A program made the translations under genes and the position numbers. Shown one piece after another: positions 1-5,898 of a DNA stretch of 5,898 nt. Each line of letters starts with the position of its first letter. Positions within the stretch are counted from its first letter, which is position 1. The notes below the pieces were generated by a model, which worked only from the letters and a program-made list of their open reading frames with translations, did no database searches and had not been told where the DNA came from. Source of the DNA: Fibrobacterota bacterium (GTDB taxonomy: Bacteria > Fibrobacterota > Chitinivibrionia > Chitinivibrionales > JANQEN01); the NCBI GenBank assembly GCA_030619215.1, contig JAUXBV010000238.1:1-5898 (forward strand). Reading direction: 5' to 3'.

Positions 1-118
1 AAATGTTTCTGGGAACCATTTCAAATGGGATGCAAAAAATCAGACAAGCGGCCTCTATTTTGTTAAGGTTAAGGTTAACGATAAGGTTTTTGAGAAGCGT
101 ATCTGTTTGATTAAATAG
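1..118 (+). CDS. C-terminal end of a T9SS-exported protein (5' truncated)
   Basis: Only the last 38 codons are visible. The reading frame starts at base 2 and ends at TAG 116-118. The peptide has the closing part of a type A T9SS sorting domain: FKWDAKNQTSGLYFVKV followed by a basic, hydrophobic tail ending FEKRICLIK. In this family the domain directs a Sec-exported protein through the outer-membrane T9SS translocon and is usually removed when the protein is attached to the surface or released. The stretch aligns without gaps to 2728-2845, the end of the next gene: the first 69 bases are identical and the last 49 differ at 7 positions, giving three amino acid changes. The gene is therefore probably a tandem paralogue of the C25 peptidase downstream. 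Since only the sorting domain is seen, an unrelated cargo protein with a homogenised tail remains possible. A terminator follows at 161-218. Confidence 0.85.
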   Translation, partial: NVSGNHFKWDAKNQTSGLYFVKVKVNDKVFEKRICLIK

Positions 119-160
119 GGAGGTAATGGTTCAAGTTTATTAATTAATGTAACGACTATT

Positions 161-218
161 AAACGCACCTGAAAGATACAAGAGAATATCCGATAACTTT
201 TTCAGGTGCGTTTTTTTT
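161..218 (+). terminator. Rho-independent terminator after the first gene
   Basis: A perfect 14-bp inverted repeat, AAACGCACCTGAAA (161-174) and TTTCAGGTGCGTTT (200-213), encloses a 25-base loop. It runs directly into a tract of eight T (211-218). It starts 42 bases after the stop of the first gene and has the classical form of an intrinsic terminator on the + strand. The loop is longer than usual, but a small GATA/TATC inner pairing (175-178 with 187-190) could shorten it. It should separate transcription of the first gene from the peptidase gene at 635. Confidence 0.88.
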
Positions 219-219
219 A

Positions 220-369
220 TGCCGATGTTTAAATAAAAGTTTCACGCGAGTGTCCAATGTAAATAAAAAACCTTCAAAAATCCGTGTGGCACGTGTGTTT
301 TCTTTGTTCATAATTTGACGATGACAGCTCGAAATAAGGTGCCTGTGATGAAAAAGATAAACATCGGCA
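220..369. repeat. 150-bp segment bounded by a perfect 12-bp inverted repeat
   Basis: The arms are TGCCGATGTTTA (220-231) and TAAACATCGGCA (358-369), exact reverse complements separated by 126 bases. The segment also contains CGTG-TGG-CACG (283-293), a small potential hairpin. No target-site duplication is obvious in the flanks, since a T tract lies to the left and CTATTGG to the right. It could be a miniature inverted-repeat element, a long-range RNA stem, or chance in AT-rich DNA. The sequence alone does not decide between these. Confidence 0.4.
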
Positions 370-538
370 CTATTGGCATAGCGGAAAACAAAACTTATTT
401 GGCAATGACTTAATCGTATGACGGATGATTTTTAAATATTACTTATTCGCTAACATTTAAGAATAAATTTGCATATTATATTAAGATGTGGCGGAAATAT
501 TACGTATTGTATAAAAATGTTATAAATAAAATTAAGCA

Positions 539-567
539 TTTAATTGTTTTTTTCGATATATTATAAT
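539..567 (+). promoter_or_regulatory. Probable sigma-70-type promoter of the C25 peptidase gene
   Basis: A perfect TATAAT hexamer lies at 562-567. With a 17-base spacer the -35 position would be 539-544 (TTTAAT), a poor match to TTGACA, so either the -10 element dominates or an activator helps. Transcription would start around 574-576, leaving a leader of about 60 bases before the ATG at 635. This also places the in-frame GTG at 569 at or before the start of the transcript, which argues against its use as the initiation codon. In very AT-rich DNA such hexamers also occur by chance. Confidence 0.4.
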
Positions 568-620
568 AGTGGGAAGGCAAGTTATTGAATTTTCAAAATT
601 ATTATTATTTACAATAAAAA

Positions 621-630
621 AAGGGAGAGG
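621..630 (+). promoter_or_regulatory. Shine-Dalgarno sequence fixing the start at 635
   Basis: AAGGGAGAGG is a strong purine-rich ribosome binding site; its GGAG core (624-627) ends 7 bases before ATG 635. It decides the start in favour of ATG 635 over the upstream in-frame GTG 569, whose 22 extra residues would also bury the signal peptide. The octamer GGGAGAGG recurs before the next peptidase gene at 3240-3247. Confidence 0.85.
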
Positions 631-634
631 CACG

Positions 635-2845
635 ATGAATAAATATAAAACAGCTCTGTTTTTTGCCGTTTGTATGTGTTTCCTGGTTGTTTTCAATTCA
701 TTTGCAAAATCTCAGATCAGCCAGGTTAGCCAGAGGGGCAATGAAACAATAATTTCATTTCAGCTGTCTGAGTACGAAATTAAGAGTGAGGTAATTAACG
801 GGGAGGAATGCAACTATGTTTCAGTTCCGGAGCTATGCTATGTGCATGAAAAGGGTTATCCCCAACTGCCACGGTTCTCTGAGAGTATCATTATATCTAA
901 TAACGCTGCTATGGGGCTGGAGATAGTGGACATTCAATTCAAAGAATTAAAAGTTAATAAAATAGCTCCCTCCAAAGGAACTATTTACCGCAGCCAGAAT
1001 CCTGCTGACGTTCCATATACATTCGGCGAGATTTACAGCAAAGATGTATGGTTTCCCGAAGCTGCGGCAAGTTTGGGCACTCCTTATATTATGCGTGACA
1101 TTCGCGGTATTGTTGTTCGTTTTCAACCCTTTCAGTATAATGCAGTGAAAGGTATTCTGAAAGTCGCGGAATCAATGACAGTTAAAATAAAAGAGATTGG
1201 CCCGGGGAAAATCAATGTTCTTACTAAAAAATTTGATGCACTTTCACCGGCATTCGAAAAAGTTTATCAGAGCCGTTTTATCAATTATTCACAACTGCGC
1301 ACACGTTATACACCTATTGATGACGGTGACAAGATGATTGTCATTTCTGCTTCTGATTTTATAAGTACTATTGAACCTTTTGTGGAATGGAAAAACCAGA
1401 TGGGTATTGAAACTGACTTGTATGAATATCCTTCTGAGACAGGCGGTACAGGGTCGAGCAATCTTGAAAGCTTTATACAGGGACAATATGATGATAAGGG
1501 AATTACCTATATCCTTCTTGTTGGAGATTATGAAGATATGCCATCACCTCAGGCAAGTGGAGGTGCATCAGATCCCTCTTATATTTTACTTGCAGGGAGT
1601 GATTCCTATCCGGATGCTTTTATTGGAAGATTTTCAGGTACATCTACAACTCACATAGAGACTCAGGTTAATAAGGTTTTAAATTATGAGAAAGAGCCTG
1701 ATCCAAGTGGTGAGTGGTACCACAAGGCGATGGGGATTGGGAGTGGAGACGGTAGCCCCAAGGATTGGGAATGGATAGATGATATGCGGGATGTGATGAT
1801 GGGATATAATTATACAGAAATTGATCAGCTTTATGATGCTTCCGGCTATTCAGCTTCGTCTTCCGACGTAACGGATGGGCTGGATGACGGACGCAGCTGG
1901 GTGAATTACATGGGACATGGGTCCAAGTCATATTGGGGTACGACGGGTTACAGCAATACGAGAGTGGCAGAATTGAACAATACGTATATGCTCCCTGTGA
2001 TTATTTCGGTTGCGTGCAATAACGGAGAATTTGACGGAGGATCGGACTGTCTTTGTGAAGCATTTGTAAAAGCAGGAACTCCCACCGCCGGTAAAGGTGC
2101 TATTTGGATGCAGGGTTCTTCAATAACCCAGGAATGGACCCCGCCGCAGATTGCTCAAAAGGAGATGGTCAGGGTTTTGTGTGCAGAAGAGTTTCTTTCT
2201 GCTGGCGCTATTAACTATAATGGTGAATGTGAAATGCTTGATGCTGGCAATGGTGTAAACACATATGAGACAAGTATTGTATTCGGCGATCCGTCTTTAC
2301 TGGTATTTACCGATACACCTGTAACACTTAATGTTACCCATGAGCCGACTGTACCACAAGGCCCATCGAAGGTGACGGTTTCTTTTGGAAAAGCCGAGAT
2401 AGACGGACGTGTCTGCCTCTGGGAAGAGACTAATGGCATTGCCGGTTCTGCGATGGTTTCCGGACAAAGCTCCGTGGAGATAGACGTGGATGTTCCTAAC
2501 GTTAGCAAAATTACACTAACCGTTACAGCCCGTAATTACGTTCCTTATATTGATACGGAAATAGGTGTCGGCCCTGGCGCTATTACACAATCTGATCCTT
2601 TAATGAACATAAAGATGCACTGCTTCCCAAATCCCTTCAGCGCAACAGCAAACATCTCTTTTTACAATCCTGTAAAAAACGCGCTGGTGACAATATATTC
2701 CAGTGATGGGAAAGTTGTTGTGTCTGAAAATGTTTCTGGGAACCATTTCAAATGGGATGCAAAAAATCAGACAAGCGGCCTCTATTTTGTTAAGGTAAGG
2801 GTTAACAATAAAGTATTTGAGAAGCGTATTTGTTTGATGAAATAG
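635..2845 (+). CDS. Gingipain R-like C25 cysteine endopeptidase, T9SS-exported
   Basis: Secreted cysteine endopeptidase of family C25, most like the Arg-gingipains; length 736 residues, which as I recall is also the length of the RgpB precursor. Domains: Sec signal peptide 1-24 (cut after SFA); C25 propeptide about 25-224, with KGYPQLPR (73-80) and FQPFQYN (163-169); catalytic domain about 225-558, with LLVGD (294-298), FIGRF (329-333), NYMGHG and FGDPSLL (550-556); Ig-like domain about 562-645; type A T9SS sorting domain 663-736, opening CFPNPF. The catalytic dyad is His428 and Cys461, 33 residues apart as in RgpB (211/244). Asp377 and Trp501 match the RgpB S1-pocket residues Asp163 and Trp284, so cleavage after Arg, perhaps Lys, is inferred. 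Arg224-Tyr225 sits where RgpB is cut from its propeptide. It probably acts at the cell surface or outside the cell, digesting proteins or maturing other secreted proteins. Start chosen from the ribosome binding site and signal peptide. Family assignment is firm; substrate is inferred. Confidence 0.95.
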   Translation: MNKYKTALFFAVCMCFLVVFNSFAKSQISQVSQRGNETIISFQLSEYEIKSEVINGEECNYVSVPELCYVHEKGYPQLPRFSESIIISNNAAMGLEIVDIQFKELKVNKIAPSKGTIYRSQNPADVPYTFGEIYSKDVWFPEAAASLGTPYIMRDIRGIVVRFQPFQYNAVKGILKVAESMTVKIKEIGPGKINVLTKKFDALSPAFEKVYQSRFINYSQLRTRYTPIDDGDKMIVISASDFISTIEPFVEWKNQMGIETDLYEYPSETGGTGSSNLESFIQGQYDDKGITYILLVGDYEDMPSPQASGGASDPSYILLAGSDSYPDAFIGRFSGTSTTHIETQVNKVLNYEKEPDPSGEWYHKAMGIGSGDGSPKDWEWIDDMRDVMMGYNYTEIDQLYDASGYSASSSDVTDGLDDGRSWVNYMGHGSKSYWGTTGYSNTRVAELNNTYMLPVIISVACNNGEFDGGSDCLCEAFVKAGTPTAGKGAIWMQGSSITQEWTPPQIAQKEMVRVLCAEEFLSAGAINYNGECEMLDAGNGVNTYETSIVFGDPSLLVFTDTPVTLNVTHEPTVPQGPSKVTVSFGKAEIDGRVCLWEETNGIAGSAMVSGQSSVEIDVDVPNVSKITLTVTARNYVPYIDTEIGVGPGAITQSDPLMNIKMHCFPNPFSATANISFYNPVKNALVTIYSSDGKVVVSENVSGNHFKWDAKNQTSGLYFVKVRVNNKVFEKRICLMK

Positions 2846-2869
2846 TTTGGTTATAGTACAGATTATATT

Positions 2870-2925
2870 AATTAGTGCCTGTTCGAAAATATATGCAGTG
2901 GAGAGTTTTCGGGCAGGCACTAATT
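2870..2925 (+). terminator. Long hairpin after the C25 gene, probable terminator
   Basis: An inverted repeat of 12 perfect pairs (2870-2881 with 2914-2925, AATTAGTGCCTG and its complement) continues through two G-T wobbles into six more pairs (CGAAAA 2884-2889 with TTTTCG 2906-2911). That gives about 20 pairs around a 16-base loop. It begins 24 bases after the stop at 2845. Only a broken T tract (TTTATTT, 2924-2930) follows, so termination may be modest; the hairpin could also protect the mRNA 3' end. The AT-rich outer stem would let it work on either strand. Confidence 0.6.
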
Positions 2926-3059
2926 TATTTAACTCAGAGTATTAAGCCCATTTCATCTGTAACTGGCCGTGCTTATACGCACAGTCTGTTAGTACCTTAG
3001 AAATTATTTCCCTATGGCAGCCAGGGATATAAAAAATTGTTAAAAAAAACATTGTTGTT

Positions 3060-3113
3060 TTTGCACTTCGTTTTACTCAGCACTTTGCACTTCGTTTTAC
3101 TCAGCACTTTGCA
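3060..3113. repeat. 24-bp direct tandem repeat, two full copies and a fragment
   Basis: Two identical 24-base units lie side by side at 3060-3083 and 3084-3107. Each starts TTTGCACTTCG and ends ACTCAGCAC. The first six bases of a third copy (TTTGCA, 3108-3113) follow before the match is lost in TTTTACA. Exact identity suggests a recent slippage duplication. It lies about 140 bases before the next start codon, upstream of the promoter candidate. Two copies with no spacers do not make a CRISPR array. It could be noise or a duplicated binding site. Confidence 0.85.
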
Positions 3114-3165
3114 TTTTACATTTCAATATATATATTACTCCACTTATTTTGGCTGACAAAATATG

Positions 3166-3194
3166 TTGATTTAAAAAGCATTTTCGGATATCTT
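3166..3194 (+). promoter_or_regulatory. Weak promoter candidate for the second peptidase gene
   Basis: TTGATT (3166-3171) and TATCTT (3189-3194) are separated by 17 bases, each matching four of six consensus positions of a sigma-70-type promoter. The implied start is near 3201, leaving a leader of about 50 bases. An alternative -10, TATAAA at 3223-3228, has no good -35 partner. This is pattern matching in AT-rich DNA and should be read as a candidate only. Confidence 0.25.
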
Positions 3195-3237
3195 TTTAAA
3201 AACAGGCTATTGGTAAAAAACATATAAAATTTTCACT

Positions 3238-3247
3238 AGGGGAGAGG
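3238..3247 (+). promoter_or_regulatory. Shine-Dalgarno sequence for the second peptidase gene
   Basis: AGGGGAGAGG lies upstream of ATG 3253, with its GGAG core (3241-3244) ending 8 bases before the start codon. It shares the octamer GGGAGAGG with the site before the gene at 635. It supports ATG 3253, which is followed at once by a signal peptide. Confidence 0.85.
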
Positions 3248-3252
3248 ATTTT

Positions 3253-5898
3253 ATGAAACAAAAAGCATTTTTCAGTACCATTTTCTTAAAACTTACCATT
3301 ATCTTTTTTATTACTATAACTCTGGTACCTGTTACAGGATACGGTGCGCCTGGCCAATGGAAGCCGGTTGCTGCGCATTTTCAGGAAGAGGGGAAGCAGG
3401 CCATACTTGTTCGCGTGGTAGAACAGAGCGGTAACACCATCAAACTCCTCTATCAAACACCACCGTTGACATTCAGGGAGTTACGATATCAGACAATTGA
3501 AGGAAAACCTACAGAGTTTTGTGAGATGGGTAATGCCCGGACCTGTACAAAACCCGGCGAACCGCAGGTACCTTATATTTTCTCAAAAATTATTCTCCCT
3601 CAGGGACATACAGTTGATAACATAGTCCTGCTTCCTGAAGAGAGGGTTACTCTGTCGGAAAAGCATTTGTTAAGTTACGGTAGAACACCTCAACATTCAG
3701 GCGACCGGCGGAATATTTACACAAAACCATGTGCAGCTGTTTATGAATCGGATGCTGTGTTTCCGGGAAAGACGTATGAATTGACGTCAGTTCAGTATCG
3801 GTGCGGTGTGGCTATCGCCTATGTCAAGATATTTCCGGTAGCATACTATCCGAAAACCGGAACGGTATCATATTTCCCGTCTTTTACTCTTGAAGTTACC
3901 ACCAGAAAGGATGCTTCCTCCGGAACCGGTGTACGGGTACGTGCCGACAGGCTCTTGCAAAGAAGCAAAGCTTTGGAGGAGAATCCCTCAATGCTGCAAA
4001 CCTATACAAATGGTATAATTCAAGGGGAGTACCGGCATGCTCTCTGTAATCCCAGGGATAATTTCAGATATGTGATTGTAACCGACATCGAGATTATTAA
4101 TGCCAGTACCGATACCAGTATCAATGATCTTATCAGCTTGAGAGAAGCGCAGGGATTTACCTGCAAAGTGCAGAATATTTCGGAGGTATACAGCAGCTAT
4201 CCGGGTTCATCAGACTATGAAAAACTGAGGAATTTTATTAAAGATGCCTATAATAACTGGGAAACTGAGTTTGTCCTGCTCGGCGGAGACATAAGAATTA
4301 TACCTTTAAAAACGGTCTTTGCGCAGTGGGCCAACGAATCCGACGACATTCCTACGGATATGCCCTATCAATGCCTTGACCAGGCGACATGGAATGATGA
4401 TTATGAGGCGGAAGTCTTTATTGGACGCTTCTCTGCAGAGGATGGCGATGAATTTGCCAATCAGGTTGCCAAGACTATCCGTTATGAAACCGTAGCAGAA
4501 GGGGACAGTTATTTGAAATATGGTATTGGCATTGGCGAGAAGCTGAGCCAGTCCGGTGACCCTCCTCCATATACATTTGCAAAGCCCTGTATGAAGGAAT
4601 TAGAGCAATTTTTCCCCAATGATTTCAGTTTTGACGAGCTTTATGATATGGATGGTACCTGGAGCACAAGTGAAGGCATCAATGCGGTAAATTCCCAAAA
4701 GTATAGCATTATTAACCATTTCGGGCACAGCAATGCAACCTATCTTATTAAAATGGGAACCTCCGATGTAAGCTCATACACGAATAATAAGCCGGTATTC
4801 CTTAAATCCCAGGGGTGTATGGCCGGGAATTTTGAAACGAATTGTATCGGAGAAACCTATACTACTTCGTATAGAACAGGTATGTTTTCCATAGTGCTCA
4901 ATGCCAAGTACGGCTGGTTCTATAATGATCCTGACAGTGTGGTAAACGGTTCCAGTCAGCAGGTCCATAAAGCCTTCTGGAGAGGGAGCTCCGAGGGGAA
5001 TCTTGAATATTTCGGTGAATTGAACGAGTATTCACACAGCACCTGTCCGGAGCAGGTCTGGGACATACTGGAAACCAATCTCCTTGGGGACCCTGCTGTA
5101 AAATTCAGAGGTAAGGGGTCCAAGCCGTTTATCCAGGTCTTTTCGCCCAATGGCGGTGAAGAGCTTGAACAGAACACTACCCATACTGTGATGTGGTCGG
5201 ACAATATATCCGGTAATGTAAAAATTGAGCTTCTTAAAGGCAGCACTGTGTATAAGGAGCTTGCTCAATCAACGGCAAGTAACGGTACGTTTGAATGGAA
5301 CATAACCACAGACCATGAAGCGGGAGATGACTATAAGGTTCGTATTACCAATATTGACAGTACGGCATTGTTCAGCGAAAGCGCCGCTCCCTTTAGCATT
5401 ATCGAAGAACTTATTTTCACGCTTCCCTATCAACAGGATTTTAACGACTGGTCGGAACATGTAAGGGATACGGAGTACTGGGTGCAGAGCGGCGATGATG
5501 ATCTTGACTGGATAATACAGAGCGGGCCCACACCTTCACGGGCAGGTGGCTCCGAAACAGGCGCCGAAGGGGATTACCCGAATGGTTCAGGCAAATATAT
5601 TTACGTTGAAGCTTCGGGCTCCAATAATAATCCAAGTAAAGAAGCCTCTATTGTAACGCCGAAATTTGATTTCAGGAATGTGACAGATGCTACATTGAGC
5701 CTCTATTACCATATGTATAGCGGTGAAAATGCCATGGGGGACTTCTTTGTTGATGTGAGGGTCGGTGAAAGCGGCAATTGGGAATTGGGCAAGATCAGCC
5801 TTAACAATAGTGATTATGGAGACCAGTGGATTGAAGCAACACTGGATATGGATTTTATTATTAGCGGAAGTTATACTGATGAGCAGAAAAATCGTGTC
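3253..5898 (+). CDS. C25-family peptidase with Kre9-like and MAM domains (3' truncated)
   Basis: The frame is open for 882 codons to the window edge, with no stop. Domains: Sec signal peptide, about 1-32 (lysines, then a long hydrophobic stretch to VTGYGA); C25-type propeptide, about 33-265, with KPGEPQVPY (100-108) and YYPKTG (198-203); catalytic domain, about 272-616, with FVLLGGD (340-346), VFIGRFS (388-394), NHFGHS (488-493), SQGCMAGNF (519-527) and LLGDPAV (610-616). The dyad is His492 and Cys522, 30 residues apart. Glu429 in GIGIGEK aligns with an acidic residue near the active site of gingipain R. The Asp and Trp of the gingipain S1 pocket are not found, so specificity is open. A Kre9/KNH-like beta-sandwich (about 627-716, opening SPNGGE) and a MAM-like domain (about 725-882, with GKYIYVEAS and LYYHMYSGENAMG) follow; both are typically adhesive or spacer modules. 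A T9SS sorting domain is expected beyond the edge but not seen. Likely a secreted or surface endopeptidase, only distantly related to its neighbour. Confidence 0.92.
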   Translation, partial: MKQKAFFSTIFLKLTIIFFITITLVPVTGYGAPGQWKPVAAHFQEEGKQAILVRVVEQSGNTIKLLYQTPPLTFRELRYQTIEGKPTEFCEMGNARTCTKPGEPQVPYIFSKIILPQGHTVDNIVLLPEERVTLSEKHLLSYGRTPQHSGDRRNIYTKPCAAVYESDAVFPGKTYELTSVQYRCGVAIAYVKIFPVAYYPKTGTVSYFPSFTLEVTTRKDASSGTGVRVRADRLLQRSKALEENPSMLQTYTNGIIQGEYRHALCNPRDNFRYVIVTDIEIINASTDTSINDLISLREAQGFTCKVQNISEVYSSYPGSSDYEKLRNFIKDAYNNWETEFVLLGGDIRIIPLKTVFAQWANESDDIPTDMPYQCLDQATWNDDYEAEVFIGRFSAEDGDEFANQVAKTIRYETVAEGDSYLKYGIGIGEKLSQSGDPPPYTFAKPCMKELEQFFPNDFSFDELYDMDGTWSTSEGINAVNSQKYSIINHFGHSNATYLIKMGTSDVSSYTNNKPVFLKSQGCMAGNFETNCIGETYTTSYRTGMFSIVLNAKYGWFYNDPDSVVNGSSQQVHKAFWRGSSEGNLEYFGELNEYSHSTCPEQVWDILETNLLGDPAVKFRGKGSKPFIQVFSPNGGEELEQNTTHTVMWSDNISGNVKIELLKGSTVYKELAQSTASNGTFEWNITTDHEAGDDYKVRITNIDSTALFSESAAPFSIIEELIFTLPYQQDFNDWSEHVRDTEYWVQSGDDDLDWIIQSGPTPSRAGGSETGAEGDYPNGSGKYIYVEASGSNNNPSKEASIVTPKFDFRNVTDATLSLYYHMYSGENAMGDFFVDVRVGESGNWELGKISLNNSDYGDQWIEATLDMDFIISGSYTDEQKNRV

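Larger units (their letters stand above)
119..634 (+). other. Intergenic region upstream of the gingipain-like gene
   Basis: This 516-base stretch has no convincing gene. It holds the terminator at 161-218, a 12-bp inverted repeat with arms at 220-231 and 358-369, and a very AT-rich part from about 415 to 620 that ends in the probable promoter and ribosome binding site. A 21-codon open frame at 348-413 (starting MKKINIGTIGIAEN) has a weak AAGG upstream, but it is too short to call. Another weak inverted repeat, TTATTC/GAATAA, lies at 443-448 and 461-466. I recognise no riboswitch or known RNA in it. The unusual length for a bacterial intergenic region leaves room for regulatory binding sites or a small RNA. 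Confidence 0.7.
2846..3252 (+). other. Intergenic region between the two C25 peptidase genes
   Basis: These 407 bases have no supported gene. They hold the long hairpin at 2870-2925, a 24-bp tandem duplication from 3060, a weak promoter candidate at 3166-3194 and the ribosome binding site of the next gene. Small potential stems occur at 2969-2982 (GTGC/GCAC) and 3045-3062 (AAAAACA/TGTTTTT). From about 2931 to 3050 I see nothing recognisable. The length and the hairpin suggest the second peptidase gene is transcribed from its own promoter. Confidence 0.65.

Noticed and set aside
117..143. AGGGAGG followed by ATG at 126 just after the first gene's stop
   Set aside because: The frame closes after five codons (MVQVY). 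It may be a chance match or a relic of a lost gene; nothing further supports it.
348..413. 21-codon open frame starting MKKINIGTIGIAEN with a weak AAGG upstream
   Set aside because: It is too short and has no neighbouring frame to extend it. The IGTIGI start recalls the first strand of Gfo/Idh-type dehydrogenases, but that is not enough to call a gene remnant.
569..634. Upstream in-frame GTG start that would extend the C25 protein by 22 residues
   Set aside because: The extension places a charged stretch before the signal peptide, overlaps the TATAAT hexamer, and lacks a ribosome binding site, whereas ATG 635 has a strong one.
1289..2508. Several reverse-strand open frames of 60-100 codons inside the C25 gene
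   Set aside because: They lie wholly opposite a well-supported coding region, have no ribosome binding sites of note, and encode no recognisable domains.
3060..3113. Possible CRISPR array from the direct repeat
   Set aside because: The two units are contiguous with no spacers, and no cas gene is present.
4774..5635. Reverse-strand open frames opposite the second peptidase gene
   Set aside because: The + strand frame is open throughout and encodes recognisable catalytic, Kre9-like and MAM-like domains, so these are shadow frames.

Overview
The window holds a cluster of secreted cysteine peptidase genes, all on the + strand. Two genes carry visible family C25 (gingipain-type) peptidase domains. 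The 3' tip of a third gene is nearly identical, at its C-terminus, to the sorting domain of the middle gene. Proteins with this type A C-terminal domain are exported by Sec and then moved across the outer membrane by the type IX secretion system (T9SS). This points to a diderm of the Fibrobacterota-Chlorobiota-Bacteroidota (FCB) superphylum. The intergenic DNA is AT-rich and the genes are moderately AT-rich. Both complete starts follow a strong purine-rich Shine-Dalgarno sequence, and a TATAAT hexamer lies before the middle gene. Both traits are unusual for Bacteroidota, so I lean towards a non-Bacteroidota FCB lineage (Fibrobacterota, Cloacimonadota or similar). That placement is inference.

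Layout: (1) 1-118, last 38 codons of a T9SS cargo gene. (2) 119-634, intergenic, with a strong Rho-independent terminator (161-218), a 12-bp inverted repeat spanning 150 bp (220-369), and a probable promoter and ribosome binding site for the next gene. (3) 635-2845, a complete 736-residue gingipain R-like preproprotein: signal peptide, C25 propeptide, catalytic domain, Ig-like domain, T9SS sorting domain. (4) 2846-3252, intergenic, with a long hairpin (2870-2925), a 24-bp tandem duplication and a weak promoter candidate. (5) 3253-5898, at least 882 residues of a larger and more divergent C25 peptidase: signal peptide, propeptide, catalytic domain, Kre9/KNH-like beta-sandwich, MAM-like domain. 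It runs off the right edge with no stop.

How they fit together: the middle protein keeps the His/Cys dyad of gingipain R and also the residues that form its Arg-binding S1 pocket, at matching spacing, plus an Arg-Tyr junction where gingipain R is cleaved from its propeptide. The downstream peptidase keeps the dyad but not the pocket residues, and it has extra adhesive-type domains. The two are likely extracellular proteases of different specificity for digesting protein or maturing surface proteins. The separating hairpins and separate ribosome binding sites suggest individually transcribed paralogues rather than one tight operon. I found no RNA genes, CRISPR arrays, transposases or phage genes.
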